Shown piece after piece: positions 57,301 to 64,000 of a stretch of DNA of 64,000 bases. Position 1 is the stretch's first letter, and each line of letters starts with the position of its first letter. Source of the stretch: Agelaius tricolor (lineage: Eukaryota; Chordata; Aves; Passeriformes; Icteridae); contig JALJCS010000037.1 in the NCBI GenBank assembly GCA_023055355.1, positions 3,782,001 to 3,846,000 on the forward strand, given 5' to 3'. The translations under genes and the position numbers were made by a program. A model generated the notes under the pieces. The model was given only the letters and a program-made list of their open reading frames with translations. It ran no database searches and was not told the DNA's origin.

Positions 57301-59790
57301 CACCTCTTTTCCCTCACTGCATTCATCAGTGACTTTAAACATTTCTTAAACCATTTTTTTCTGGACTGAACCAAGGCTTGCCTCCTTCCAGTCATATTTA
57401 GGCCAGAGCTTTCATCCCAGCTCAGTTTGCTGGCAGTGCAGGCAGCACCTGGGTGCACAGCTGGGGTTTTGACAGCAGAAACAGGCCTGTCCCACCAGGT
57501 ACAGCACTCAGGTGAAAGCTCAGAGCTGACAGACACACACAGGCACTGAGGGTTTGATTCTTTGGAGCACTGTGCTTTCAGGACCTAAGGCACCAACCCA
57601 TGCAAGTGGGAATTCAACAGCACAGCATGCAGGTGCTCTCCCTGCTCACACTGCCTCTGCTGCTCTCTGAGGAGCTGGAGCCCATTCAGGTCCCTCTGGA
57701 TCTGTGCTATGCCTTCACCTTCTGCAGCAGAGCCCTTCCTTTGCTTCCCTGCAGGCACTGGGGGCAGCTCACACTGCAGCTCCAGCACCCTGCCCAGCCA
57801 AAGGTGAAGCCTCCAGAACTTGAACAAGTGATGCTGAGATGGAATTTCTGCAGGAAGGAAAGATGTGACTTCCCTGTCATCAGGCTGCTGGGATGAACTA
57901 AAAGGAGCCAAATTTTCTACTTGCAGTGTTTTTTATTGGATAGCAACCTTCCTACTGGGGTTATTTATAAAGAAGTGTTACAGACTGTGTTAAGTTATAC
58001 ATTGCAGAATTTCAGAAGATGACTTAAAAATGACGATTCTTTTTTTCCCTCCCCTCTTCCTCAGAATTTAGAGTAATTTCTAGGGAATTTTATTCCTTTC
58101 CAAGTGAATACTTAAGGATCCCATAAGTATTGTGGCATTTCCAAATGTGTTTCTCACTGCTTCATTCTTGCCTGTGGCAACTACATTCTCCTGGATTCAA
58201 AAACAATCTCAAGGCTGATACACCAAGGGGCAGTGGGTGAAAGGCTTCCCTGGAGAGCTTATGGATGTCACAAGCAGAGACAGGGCTGAAATGCTGCTCT
58301 GGGGAGCCTGGCTGTGACACATGATCCAGGAGTCACATCAGCTCCATTCCCATGCTCTCCTCACCCACGATCAGAGAATCCAGGAGCACCCCAAGGATGA
58401 GTTAAACAGCAGCTTTTGAAGTGCACATCAGAGAGGCTCCCACTCCCTGGATCTGACCAGGGCTGCCCAGGCCTCAAGCACCTGAACAGATCTGCAATTT
58501 CCTCTTCTCTCCATTAGAGATTCTCTGCCTGGCCCCAACACGACCCCACAGGTACTACAAGGGCACTACAAAACAAGCAGGAGCCAACACTTCTTCCTGC
58601 TGGAAACTGGGGTGAGGGGCTGCAAAAAGGACTGGCAGAGACTCCAGGAGACAGAAGCAGCTGCAGAAATGGCCACGATGGAAGGAACAAAGAAAAAGGG
58701 AATTTGCACCAAACCCCAGCCCTTCCCTTCCTACCTCCACATGCTGTTCTTAGACCAAATATTATAAGTAAAGTGTCCCTGGAGATCTTCATGAAAAGAA
58801 TCCAAGACTACCTCGGTACATTGTCTTAGAGCCTTTCCATTCCCAACATTAGCACCATTCAGCCAAGGACAATGTGAAGGTCATTAGAACAGATCCCAGA
58901 GAAAAGGAAAGGACTCAGCTGGCAGCCAAAGACTGTGTGACTGCTCTTAGAGCAAGAGGCATCTCCTGGACAGGCTTAAACACACACAGCTTATCTAAAA
59001 TGATAACATCACTCTACATTACATTCTATTTAATAACTTTATCCCCTGCACAGCAGCTCAACAGCACTGAACAATTTGTTGCTTTTCACACAGACTTTCT
59101 GTGGATTACACAGGACTTTCTGTAGGTTTTGCAACGAATTAACTGCCTGCAGAAAAGACACAGTCCTGTTAGAGGTCAGGTGAGTTTATCCTGCACTCTC
59201 CTGCCCATCAAGCAGAACTCATGATAAGCTGATGGGGACAATATCTACATGGAAAATAGTGACACATTAGCTAGCACATGTAGTGCCCTCGTCTAGGCAA
59301 ATCTCAGTTTACCCCTGTTGAAGCAAACCCCAGGAATAAATCCAGATGTCCCCTTTGCCAGCAAGGATTTATGACAGTGAACAGAATATAACTCACCTGT
59401 TTTTAAACCCCAGTGAAAGCAAGACCTGGGAGTCACAAACCAGTGCAGAAGCCTTGTGCAGTGCAGTCACTTCCCAGCTGCAACTTCTCCTAAGCTGCAG
59501 GGGTGAATTTATGACAGGGCACTTGCCCCCTAACTGAACTCACCCCCACAGCCCACCCAAGCCTTGGGTCACCAAACTGCCTTTTCTCCTTGGGGGCACC
59601 TCCTCCTGCCTCTCTGCTGCTGAGATCTCACTGTTCATGACAGATAAATAAATGTACTTTCATTCTAAAGCTATTAACCATAGCTGCAGGCACACATAGG
59701 CATAACCAAGGCACATCAGTTCTCTTACCTGAGCCATTTCTGCCTTCAGGATGGTTTTGTGAAAGGTATTCTCCAAAAGCCCTCGCCGCT
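24294..59790 (-). CDS. NSMF: NSMF (Jacob/NELF), coding exons 2-16
   Basis: NSMF carries NMDA-receptor signals from synapses to the nucleus, where it affects CREB-dependent transcription; it also supports GnRH-neuron migration. The joined exons are complement of 24294-24391, 26155-26230, 26595-26697, 28264-28343, 29389-29459, 30010-30043, 31017-31100, 32840-32961, 34613-34702, 36600-36652, 40529-40597, 41195-41200, 42931-43006, 47971-48447 and 59729-59790. They total 1501 nt, about 499 residues plus the stop. All junctions are GT-AG and phases agree. Recognised segments in order are RAARAFGEYLSQNHPEGRNG, RMYSVDRVSDDVPIRTWFPK, the basic NLS ERKRRKREND, the IQ-like region LIQRNFRKHLRMVGSRRVKA, RRERSFSRSWSDPTP, KVPKAEYVPTIIRRDDPSII, GGPGHLYLLKNKVATFAKV, and the C-terminus LLDYDDIL. 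Human NSMF is about 530 residues. Exon 1, with the myristoylated MG start, is absent and should lie beyond 64000. Confidence 0.96.
24418..24466 (-). repeat. 27-bp tandem duplication upstream of NSMF exon 16
   Basis: Two copies of TCACACCCTGAAAGGAGCAC, spaced 27 bp apart, lie 26-75 bases before the exon 16 acceptor. On the minus strand each copy reads TGCTCCTTTCAG, a good 3' splice-site sequence. Confidence 0.9.
25310..25413 (+). mobile_element. CR1 LINE 3' tail, plus orientation
   Basis: It includes GGAACTGGGGGAGTCTGAAG, GTCCCTTCCAACCCAAACCA and a TGTGATTCTGTGAG end, the standard CR1 3' tail. It lies in NSMF intron 15, antisense to the gene. Confidence 0.85.
26155..26230 (-). CDS. NSMF: NSMF exon 15
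   Basis: It encodes LFQNLKNLMNPYRVAFESPL and then ELSAQ. The acceptor is CTTTCAG and the donor is CAAG followed by GTAATTT. The 76 nt enter in phase 0 and leave one base. Confidence 0.95.
26231..26594 (-). other. NSMF: NSMF intron 14
   Basis: A short intron of 364 bp with donor GTAGGAG and acceptor CTTTCAG. No other feature was seen. Confidence 0.9.
26595..26697 (-). CDS. NSMF: NSMF exon 14
   Basis: It encodes FWKRLSRLMSKVNPEPNIIH and IMGCYVLGNPNGEK, nearly identical to mammals. The first base completes a Leu codon where human has His. The acceptor is TTTTTTCCAG and the donor is AAG followed by GTAGGA. Confidence 0.96.
26698..28263 (-). other. NSMF: NSMF intron 13
   Basis: Intron of 1566 bp with donor GTGAGTGG. 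No gene, RNA or clear transposon was recognised inside. Confidence 0.9.
28264..28343 (-). CDS. NSMF: NSMF exon 13
   Basis: It encodes GGPGHLYLLKNKVATFAKVE and KEEDLI. The 80 nt enter in phase 0 and leave two bases. The acceptor CTCTTGCAG is preceded by a CTGT tetranucleotide repeat that serves as its pyrimidine tract. Confidence 0.96.
28344..29388 (-). other. NSMF: NSMF intron 12
   Basis: Intron of 1045 bp with donor GTACATGA, a weak consensus match. Only the AGAC repeat near the acceptor was noted. Confidence 0.9.
28351..28370. repeat. (AGAC)n microsatellite at NSMF exon 13 acceptor
   Basis: Five AGAC-type units; on the transcribed sense they read CTGT repeats directly before CTCTTGCAG. 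Confidence 0.9.
29389..29459 (-). CDS. NSMF: NSMF exon 12
   Basis: It encodes EEIEKKLNIYRKGCKIWKML and IFCQ (human EEIERKLNVYHKGAKIWK). The 71 nt enter completing a Glu codon and end in phase 0. The acceptor consists of 18 T followed by GCAG. Confidence 0.95.
29460..30009 (-). other. NSMF: NSMF intron 11
   Basis: Intron of 550 bp with donor GTACGTCAG, ending in an uninterrupted T18 tract and GCAG. No other feature was seen. Confidence 0.9.
30010..30043 (-). CDS. NSMF: NSMF exon 11
   Basis: A 34-nt exon encoding DHEHATFDDIL plus one base. The acceptor is TTTCCAG and the donor is CTGG followed by GTACGT. Human has E in place of the first of the paired D. Confidence 0.95.
30044..31016 (-). other. 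NSMF: NSMF intron 10
   Basis: Intron of 973 bp with donor GTAAGT and acceptor TTTCCAG. Nothing else was recognised. Confidence 0.9.
31017..31100 (-). CDS. NSMF: NSMF exon 10
   Basis: An 84-nt, phase 0 to 0 exon encoding LISSKVPKAEYVPTIIRRDD and PSIIPILY, matching mammals except V for I. The acceptor is CTTTGCAG and the donor is GTAAGT. Confidence 0.96.
31413..31887 (+). mobile_element. Solo LTR copy A (ERVK-like), 475 bp
   Basis: It starts TGTCACCGTGG and ends AAACACCACA, and is flanked by an exact 6-bp duplication GTATCC at 31407-31412 and 31888-31893. The 6-bp duplication and TG/CA ends suggest an ERVK-type LTR. The middle contains a grossly expanded ATAAT microsatellite. No proviral genes are present. 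Plus orientation is inferred from alignment with copy B, whose AATAAA lies near its right end. Confidence 0.88.
31714..31816. repeat. (ATAAT)n microsatellite, about 20 units
   Basis: An uninterrupted 103-bp run of the pentamer ATATA/ATAAT lies inside LTR copy A. In copy B the equivalent place has only a short irregular AT stretch. Confidence 0.95.
32193..32616 (+). mobile_element. Solo LTR copy B, same family as copy A
   Basis: It shares with copy A TTCTCCTGGG, GAGAAGCCTCAGAGAAAA, GATTGTTTACC, the CCAATCA box and GAGAACATGGAGTCAGAT in the same order. The start is probably TGTCATGTGG at 32193. The right end is near 32614-32616. A clear target duplication could not be fixed. An AATAAA precedes the 3' part. 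Confidence 0.85.
32840..32961 (-). CDS. NSMF: NSMF exon 9
   Basis: It encodes (S)HDLQDSCGTLDGDFDLNWEA and then EKELEAMACDGEDFIPPKIM. The human counterpart reads SSDLQSSHCTLDEAF and then EAVACDTEGFVPPKVM. The 122 nt enter in phase 1 and end in phase 0. The acceptor is TTCTGGCAG and the donor is ATG followed by GTGAGAG. This acidic segment is the least conserved of the exons. Confidence 0.94.
32962..34612 (-). other. NSMF: NSMF intron 8
   Basis: Intron of 1651 bp with donor GTGAGTTC. It contains the 11-bp repeat at 33691; otherwise nothing was recognised. Confidence 0.9.
33691..33756. repeat. 11-bp tandem repeat, six units
   Basis: The unit is CATGGCTTTCC or CATGGCTTTTC, repeated six times, each with a CCATGG across the junction. 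Confidence 0.92.
34613..34702 (-). CDS. NSMF: NSMF exon 8
   Basis: It encodes FAERRERSFSRSWSDPTPIK and then ADSFHDSRE. The Arg/Ser-rich core is identical to mammals. The acceptor is CCTTTAG and the donor is AAA followed by GTGAGT. The 90 nt enter completing a Thr codon and leave one base. Confidence 0.96.
34703..36599 (-). other. NSMF: NSMF intron 7
   Basis: Intron of 1897 bp with donor GTAAGTGAG. No feature was recognised inside. Confidence 0.9.
36600..36652 (-). CDS. NSMF: NSMF exon 7
   Basis: A 53-nt exon encoding NFRKHLRMVGSRRVKAQ with split codons at both ends. Together with the end of exon 6 it forms the IQ-like LIQRNFRKHLR region. That region is reported in mammals to bind caldendrin next to the NLS. 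The acceptor is TTTTTTTCAG and the donor is GTAAGTGAG. Confidence 0.96.
36653..40528 (-). other. NSMF: NSMF intron 6
   Basis: Intron of 3876 bp with donor GTAGGGC, a weak consensus. It contains a CR1 tail at 40160; no exon or RNA was recognised. Confidence 0.9.
40160..40240 (+). mobile_element. CR1 LINE 3' tail, plus orientation
   Basis: It has AAATTCCTGCCTG, GTTGGAACTAGATC and TTTCTTCCAATCCAAACCAT followed by TCTGTGATG, the end of a CR1 element. Confidence 0.8.
40529..40597 (-). CDS. NSMF: NSMF exon 6 (NLS cassette exon, 69 nt)
   Basis: It encodes AFRGYAERKRRKREND and then SAALIQ, with split codons at both ends. RKRRKR is the basic core of the NSMF nuclear-localisation signal. The length is exactly 23 codons. 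From memory, human NSMF isoforms of 530 and 507 residues differ by 23, so this exon is a likely cassette. The acceptor (GGTTTCCCAG) has a poor pyrimidine tract and the donor (GAG then GTAGGG) is weak, as usual for regulated exons. Confidence 0.95.
40598..41194 (-). other. NSMF: NSMF intron 5
   Basis: Intron of 597 bp between the microexon and the NLS exon, with donor GTAAGTAT. It contains three copies of a 52-bp repeat. Confidence 0.88.
40761..40916. repeat. 52-bp tandem repeat, three near-identical copies
   Basis: Each unit begins CTGGGCTGCTCCTCAAACAT and contains CAGAACGTGGCCCAAAGGAG. The three copies are identical over almost their whole length, so the array is probably young. Confidence 0.93.
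41195..41200 (-). CDS. NSMF: NSMF exon 5 (6-nt microexon)
   Basis: The six bases CATCTC sit between acceptor GGAATCTCTAG and donor GTAAGTATAA. Joined to exon 4 (ends GC) and exon 6 (starts G) they give GCC ATC TCG, that is A-I-S. Human NSMF reads MQAISVFRGYAE here, so the inserted I-S is conserved. Skipping it leaves MQAFRGYAE in frame. A pyrimidine tract with CTCTCTTTTTCTCTGC precedes it; TGC close to the acceptor is the known SRRM4-type neural microexon signal. From memory, human isoforms of 530 and 528 residues differ by two. Confidence 0.88.
41201..42930 (-). other. NSMF: NSMF intron 4
   Basis: Intron of 1730 bp with donor GTAAGTGCA and a long pyrimidine tract before the microexon. No other feature was seen. 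Confidence 0.9.
42931..43006 (-). CDS. NSMF: NSMF exon 4
   Basis: It encodes DDVPIRTWFPKENLFSFHTA and TTTMQ, with V for human I and H for Q. The acceptor is CTCTTGCAG; the donor is GC followed by GTAAGTG, leaving two bases of an Ala codon. Confidence 0.96.
47030..47234 (+). mobile_element. Probable LTR fragment beside the 47235 LTR
   Basis: The stretch with CTCTGGGAAATTTTGAGAAA, GCTCAGAGAAAGAATTAAAA and CCAATAG/CCAATCA boxes resembles the 5' half of the LTR type in intron 9, but diverged. It stops where the next LTR starts. Family and ends are uncertain. Confidence 0.4.
47235..47852 (+). mobile_element. Solo LTR (ERVL-like), 618 bp
   Basis: The ends form a 6-bp inverted repeat, TGTCCT at 47235 and AGGACA ending at 47852. 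The flanking pentamers GTCAA and GTAAA match at four of five bases. AATAAA at 47721-47726 fits the LTR poly(A) signal and sets plus orientation, antisense to NSMF. A CTTTTG/CTCTTG-rich run lies at 47401-47448. No retroviral coding sequence is present. Confidence 0.87.
47971..48447 (-). CDS. NSMF: NSMF exon 3
   Basis: The longest exon here, 477 nt. It encodes (D)HLLADSYIGQEDSPEMQQ, NKRRLSVISDG, PSEGPKPRVYTISGE, a His-rich stretch HEECHHGHHAHG, GRQGSKECPNC, and RKRLERMYSVDRVS at the end. Conserved islands match human NSMF; the stretches between vary. The acceptor is GTTTCAG and the donor is GTAAGTGAC. The middle of the exon (48110-48420) is locally CpG-rich. Confidence 0.96.
49551..49596. repeat. 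19-bp direct repeat, two copies 27 bp apart
   Basis: GTGTGTAACACAGACCTTT occurs twice, at 49551 and 49578, separated by GTGTGTAT. Confidence 0.85.
51678..52220. repeat. 53/57-bp minisatellite, ten units
   Basis: Units begin CTGCCATGGCAGCCCTGGC and contain TGACTGGGCAGCCTGGCACA. Most are 53 bp; those ending TCCTGCCCTCAC are 4 bp longer. Open frames through it come from the lack of stop codons in the unit and are not coding. Confidence 0.95.
53817..54236 (-). mobile_element. CR1 LINE 3' fragment, about 420 bp, minus orientation
   Basis: It begins ATCACAGAATAGCTGGGGTT, then GGAAGGGATCTCTGAAGATC, and continues through ATGTTGGGGTGGAACTTG, TAGTTTATGGCCATTGC and TCTCTCCTCAGATGAGAGAT. This is the reverse complement of the CR1 3' end, in sense orientation to NSMF. 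It is non-coding and the best-preserved CR1 in the window. Confidence 0.92.
59729..59790 (-). CDS. NSMF: NSMF exon 2
   Basis: It encodes AARAFGEYLSQNHPEGRNGS, matching human RAARAFGEYLSQSHPENRNG. The donor is CTCAG followed by GTAAGAGA and the remaining G joins exon 3 to give Asp. The likely acceptor is GGGACACAG before AGCGGCG; a shift of two bases to the next AG is possible but would need a different exon 1 phase. Confidence 0.9.
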
Positions 59791-60858
59791 CTGTGTCCCA
59801 GCATCAGGAGGCAGCCAAGGAGAGAAAGAAAGAGTTTTGAGATGCTTAAAGCCAAGGAAAGAAGGAACAGTTCAATAGCAAGACACTGCTGTGCCCCTGC
59901 AGCTGCCATTCCCTCAGCCTCAGGTGACACCCACGGAAATTCACTGCCAGAGCAGAGAGGCTTCCTCATTACACACCAGGATTCCAGTGGTTGGTTCATC
60001 AGTTTGGTTTGCTTCATCAGTGTTTCCCTGGCCAAACTGGGAAACAGAGCTGGACTAGAAATCCAGGACTAGTTTAGGCCTTAGCTTCTCTGTTATAAAA
60101 ATGAAAGAACAGAATTGAAATGCACCTGCATGAAGTCTGTGATGCACACAGGAACTGGCTCACTGTCTCCAGCCCCCCTGAATTAAGCCCCTCCTGGCAG
60201 CCCAGGAAGGAGCCACATCCACCCCAGAGCCAACCACCACTCCAAGCTCCTGCAGGTACTGAAAGCTCCCAGCTGGGAGCCACCAGAGCTCAGATGGATG
60301 CTAATGCCCATTTTACCTACCTGAAGCCTAAATTCTCAAGCCCCAGCTATGTCAGTATTTGCATTACTGGACAAGCTTATTTGAGAGTCACCCACAACCT
60401 CCCACAAAAGCAGTTCCTGCTTCTCTGATGGATTCCAGTCCTGTGGATGACTGAGATTTTACTGGTATATATTAAGAATCAAGCAAGCAGGGCAAGCTCA
60501 ACCCTTATCACACATCCAGGCCCACGTAAGAGAGCAAACCTATGAATATTCCAACCAGGGAAGAGCTTTCTGCATGCAACTCACACAGGAAAGGAATCCT
60601 TGGTCAAGGCATGGAATACAGTAACCTCCAGACTCCAACTGCCAGGGCATTTGTAATGTCCTGGTGCTGTGATTGCTCTCCTGTATCTAACAGACCTGTG
60701 ACTCAAGAGAGCCAATACTAGAGCCAGGTTTTCCCCAGGCATCCATTTTCCCCAGGTTTGTAGAACAATCTCTCCAAAGTCTGTAGCTGAGCTGCCACTG
60801 GGCAGCCCAGGGTGGAGACTGGCAAAGAGGGAGGTGAAACAGCCACCTACCTCCTTGG

Positions 60859-60910
60859 CAAGCCAAGCCAAGCCAAGCCAAGCCAAGCCAAGCCAAGCCA
60901 AGCCAAGCCA
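60859..60910. repeat. (CCAAG)n microsatellite, about ten units
   Basis: An uninterrupted run of the pentamer AAGCC in NSMF intron 1. On the minus strand it reads GGCTT repeats. Confidence 0.95.
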
Positions 60911-61771
60911 GAGCTGAGCACCCTCAGCCCTCAAGCACATCAGCATCTCCTGGGGAAGGACAAGATTTGCAGCAACAGAGAAGACTCCCCACCCCAAGGC
61001 ATCACATCCACTGTCCTCCTCCTTCAGGGGTGCTCAGCCTCAGAACATGCTCTCCAGCTCAAGCTGCTGCAAAAGGCTCATAATGGCCATTAAACATCTA
61101 AATGGGAAATGGCTTTGACCTCCAAAACCACCTTCTGCTTTGCATATCCCAGCTTGTGTAGGCAGGATCTTCCCCACTGCTTTTATGCACCCCCTCCCAG
61201 AGGAGAAAAGGTTAACAAGGCTCCAGTGCACTTCCCAGAGTGACTGGAGGGAGTGGGAAGTCCATTTGTCTTCCACAGCCAGCAACACAGGATCAATATG
61301 AACAATGAAGAAAGAGTAATTTAATCTCTCTGGGACTAAATTTCAGCACAGTCAAATGCAAAATGCTTTGGAGCAGCACAGCTGGAGCTGTGCAGGAAGA
61401 AAGGTTTAAGCTTCTGTATCTTTTCATACTAACAGACAATGCTAGGTTTTCCCTGGTTTTGGATTCTTACATGTCCAGCTCCAGGCTGTACCTTTAAACA
61501 CTGCCTTGGGGTGGCAGCTGCCCAAACTGTCCCCCTCAGTGCCTAACACCCCCAGAGGTGGTCACAAGGAGGCTCTGTCACACGGGGAGCTCTACAACCA
61601 GCCCACAATCCCCACTGTGAAAGGCAAAGGGGTGACCATCATGGTTCACCCACCCAGCAGGACAAGCACCTCATGGATGTTCCTGGCACCCTCAACCTTT
61701 CTGCCCAGGCAAAAAGCAAGACTTGATCCTGGAACAACACACAAGTTCAAAATTGGGAACTGGAGTGTGGC

Positions 61772-61925
61772 TGCTTCATGGAAGTGGTTGAGTCAAATTC
61801 CCTGGAAGTGGGGATGTGGCACTTGGGGACATGGTTTAGTGATGGATGTGGCAGGTTTTGGTTTGCAGTTGGACTCACTGACCTTGGAGGTCTTTTCTAA
61901 CCTTAACAGTTCTATGACTTTAACA
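61772..61925 (+). mobile_element. CR1 LINE 3' tail, plus orientation
   Basis: It includes GGAAGTGGTTGAGTCAAATT, GATGTGGCACTTGGGGACAT, GGTTTAGTGATGGATGTGGC and TTGGAGGTCTTTTCTAACCT, ending near TTCTATGACTT. It is the standard CR1 3' end, in NSMF intron 1. Confidence 0.9.
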
Positions 61926-64000
61926 TTAGGCAATTCAGCTGCAAGAAAATTCCTGAGCTGCTCCTGTAGTCCATCTCAGAGCTGGTGAAAGCTCAGCCAA
62001 AGCTGTGGCTGATCCTGCACACCACCAGCAACAGCATGGCTTTAATAAGATGGCTGGGCATGAGATTCTGAGACCTCTTCCACCGAAATTTCTGGGACTC
62101 CAAGGCTTCCCATGGAAATGTCTGTCTTTGTGAGGCATCACCAACACCATTCGCAAATGGGGAGGCACTTAGGCCATTGGGAAAAACTTTGAGGCTTCTC
62201 TTTTGCATCGGCAGTCATTCCATGTAGAAAAAATAATAGCAAGCAAGTTCTCAGGTAAATTATCAGTGAGAGAACATGGTGATTTACACAAAAAATGCTG
62301 AAATATGATGATAAATCTCTAACTAGATCAAAAGCTCCACGAGCTCCAAATTCATGTCACTGTCTCCATTCATCTCTTTGCCAGTGCCCGAAGCTGTTTT
62401 GTCTGTCTGAAAATCTGAACCAAGGTTTCACCTTTAACTTGCAAACCATGGGCTCAAAAAACCAGAACAAAGCACTTCCTAAGCCCAAAACTGATAACTA
62501 GCTACGACAGAGCCAGAGAAGCACTGCTGCCCTCCAGCCCAGTGTATTCCATGGTGAAAACGGTGTCACTCAGTAAGAGCCCCAGCTGGAAGGCGCTGCA
62601 GTGTCTCTGACCTCACTCTCGTTTCCCTACACAGAGGAGGGAGGAGGGTACAAGCCCAGGTGCCAGAGCTCCTAGAGAACAGGTCACACCCAGAGATCAG
62701 GCCATACCCAGAGCTCTGGTGCAGGTCTGGGTAGAAGCTTGGAGGGCTGGGCATTGCTCAAAAGCATTGCTCCCTGCCCAGGCTGAGCCTGCAGCTCTGT
62801 CCTGGCCGTTCCACCCCAAGGCTCCCAGAGCCTTCAAGCCAACCCAGGAGCAAACAAACACGGACACGTGGGCACAGCTCCCCAGCCCTGGTGAACACAG
62901 CACAGCGTGCAGCAGGGGGTTTCCAGCCAATTACACCCGAAACTTGCCACTAATTATTGTGCCTATTATCTCAGCAGTTCCCTTCTGCACTCCTGCTTCC
63001 CCAGTGCCCTCGGCTCCTCCTTGGCCGTGCCTCAGCGATCTCCTGCAGATGCCTGCACGTGCCCTTTGCCAAGGGGACTCTGATGGCCACACTTGCTCCT
63101 AATGGCCACCTGCCCCTTGCCAAGCCTTTTGTGCTCCTCCCCTGCCCTCACAGTCCCCTCAGCTCACCAGCACTTGCCTGCATTGTTACTGTGCCATTGC
63201 TCCACTCTCCCTGCTACAGTAAAGCCACGATTCAAACAGATGGCAGCTGTTCTATTCATCCCATTCTTTTCTCTCTCTTTTATCTGTTACCACAAGTCAC
63301 ACAATCAGACTTTTCCTCAGCTCAGCTCTGCCTCCACTATCACTGCCAAAGGAGTTCAAGCCCCCTCACACCACTGGACAGCACTGGACATAAACCCCTT
63401 CAACTGGGCTCTGAGCAGAGACACCTTGGGATAATTTAAGAGCAAGAGATGGAAAAGAAAGCTTGTTTCACATAAATGAGATGAATACAAGGTGCCTCAC
63501 AGCTCCATGGGCCGGTGAGCTATAACCCTGAGTGTATGACACTGCAAAAGCTGCATACCAATGAGCAGGTAGCACTGAGAGGTGATCAGCTGATGACAGG
63601 ACAAGTTTAGCCCTGACTCATCTGTAGAGAGGTTTTCATTCTAGTGGCAGAGCAGACCTGCATGTCACACAGTCAGCACAGCTTGATTTAACAAAAGGAC
63701 ATCAAGCAGGGACCAGGGCTCTAGCACACTGTGCTGCTGAGCCTAACCAGCACAGACAAGCCTCAGAAAACACCAGCATTTCCTCCAGAATTCCATCAGA
63801 AAGGCTCCAGGGAGGGAAGGAGGGACGGGGCAGCACAATACAGGCAGCAAAGGCAGCTGCCCTTCTGGGGCATTTTCCAGTACTCACTGTGCCTCAGATG
63901 TCAGAGCTGGGCTCGGGTCTGGAAGAGCACTGTGAGGAGGCACAGACAGTCTAGACAGAGATTTGCTCGAAGGAGCAAAGCTGCCAAATAACAAAGATCT

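Larger units (their letters stand above)
48448..59728 (-). other. NSMF: NSMF intron 2
   Basis: The largest complete intron, 11.3 kb, with donor GTAAGAGA and acceptor GTTTCAG. It contains a 53-bp minisatellite at 51678, a CR1 at 53817 and a small duplication at 49551. No exon or RNA gene was recognised. Confidence 0.88.
59791..64000 (-). other. NSMF: NSMF intron 1, partial
   Basis: It runs from the exon 2 acceptor to the window edge. No GC-rich exon coding MGAAASRR-like sequence is visible, so NSMF exon 1 and its promoter lie further right. It holds a pentanucleotide repeat and a CR1 tail. Confidence 0.75.

Noticed and set aside
57600..57900. Plus-strand frame of 98 codons with a leucine-rich start
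   Set aside because: No recognisable homology, no clear splice sites, and it lies in NSMF intron 2.

Overview
The window is vertebrate nuclear DNA, almost certainly from a songbird (passerine). The evidence is interrupted GT-AG genes with long introns, truncated CR1 LINE 3' ends in both orientations, compact solo LTRs of types common in passerine genomes, many GC-rich minisatellites, and a strong CpG island. There are no bacterial operons, CRISPR arrays or phage genes. Most open frames are chance frames in introns, repeats or the CpG island.

Two protein-coding genes can be recognised, both on the minus strand. (1) TPRN (taperin, a stereocilia-base actin and PP1 regulator): its large first coding exon lies at 10210-12399 inside a CpG island. 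It ends in a splice donor, and the later exons were not found at 1-10209, so they probably lie beyond the left edge. (2) NSMF (Jacob/NELF, the NMDA-receptor synapse-to-nucleus messenger): fifteen coding exons, numbered 2 to 16, were placed to the base between 59790 and the stop codon at 24294. All have GT-AG borders and continuous reading phase. Exon 1, which should carry the N-myristoylation start, is not in the window and must lie beyond 64000. NSMF includes a 6-nt microexon (41195-41200) and a 69-nt exon carrying the basic nuclear-localisation sequence. Both are in frame and look like cassette exons.

Layout: 1-10209, presumed TPRN intron with two CR1 fragments; 10210-12720, TPRN exon 1 and its CpG-island promoter; 12720-21550, intergenic DNA with a CR1, a 612-bp solo LTR and three tandem repeat arrays; about 21554-24293, probable NSMF 3' UTR; 24294-59790, NSMF exons and introns; 59791-64000, NSMF intron 1. 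Intron 9 holds two related solo LTRs and intron 3 holds a third type; all three lie antisense to NSMF.

I saw no undescribed multi-gene system. The points most worth a second look are in NSMF splicing: the 6-nt microexon with neural-type flanking motifs, a last exon that starts with its own donor-like sequence behind duplicated decoy acceptors, and two acceptors built from simple repeats. Others are the expanded proline repeat in TPRN and a hairpin-forming 34-bp minisatellite between the genes.
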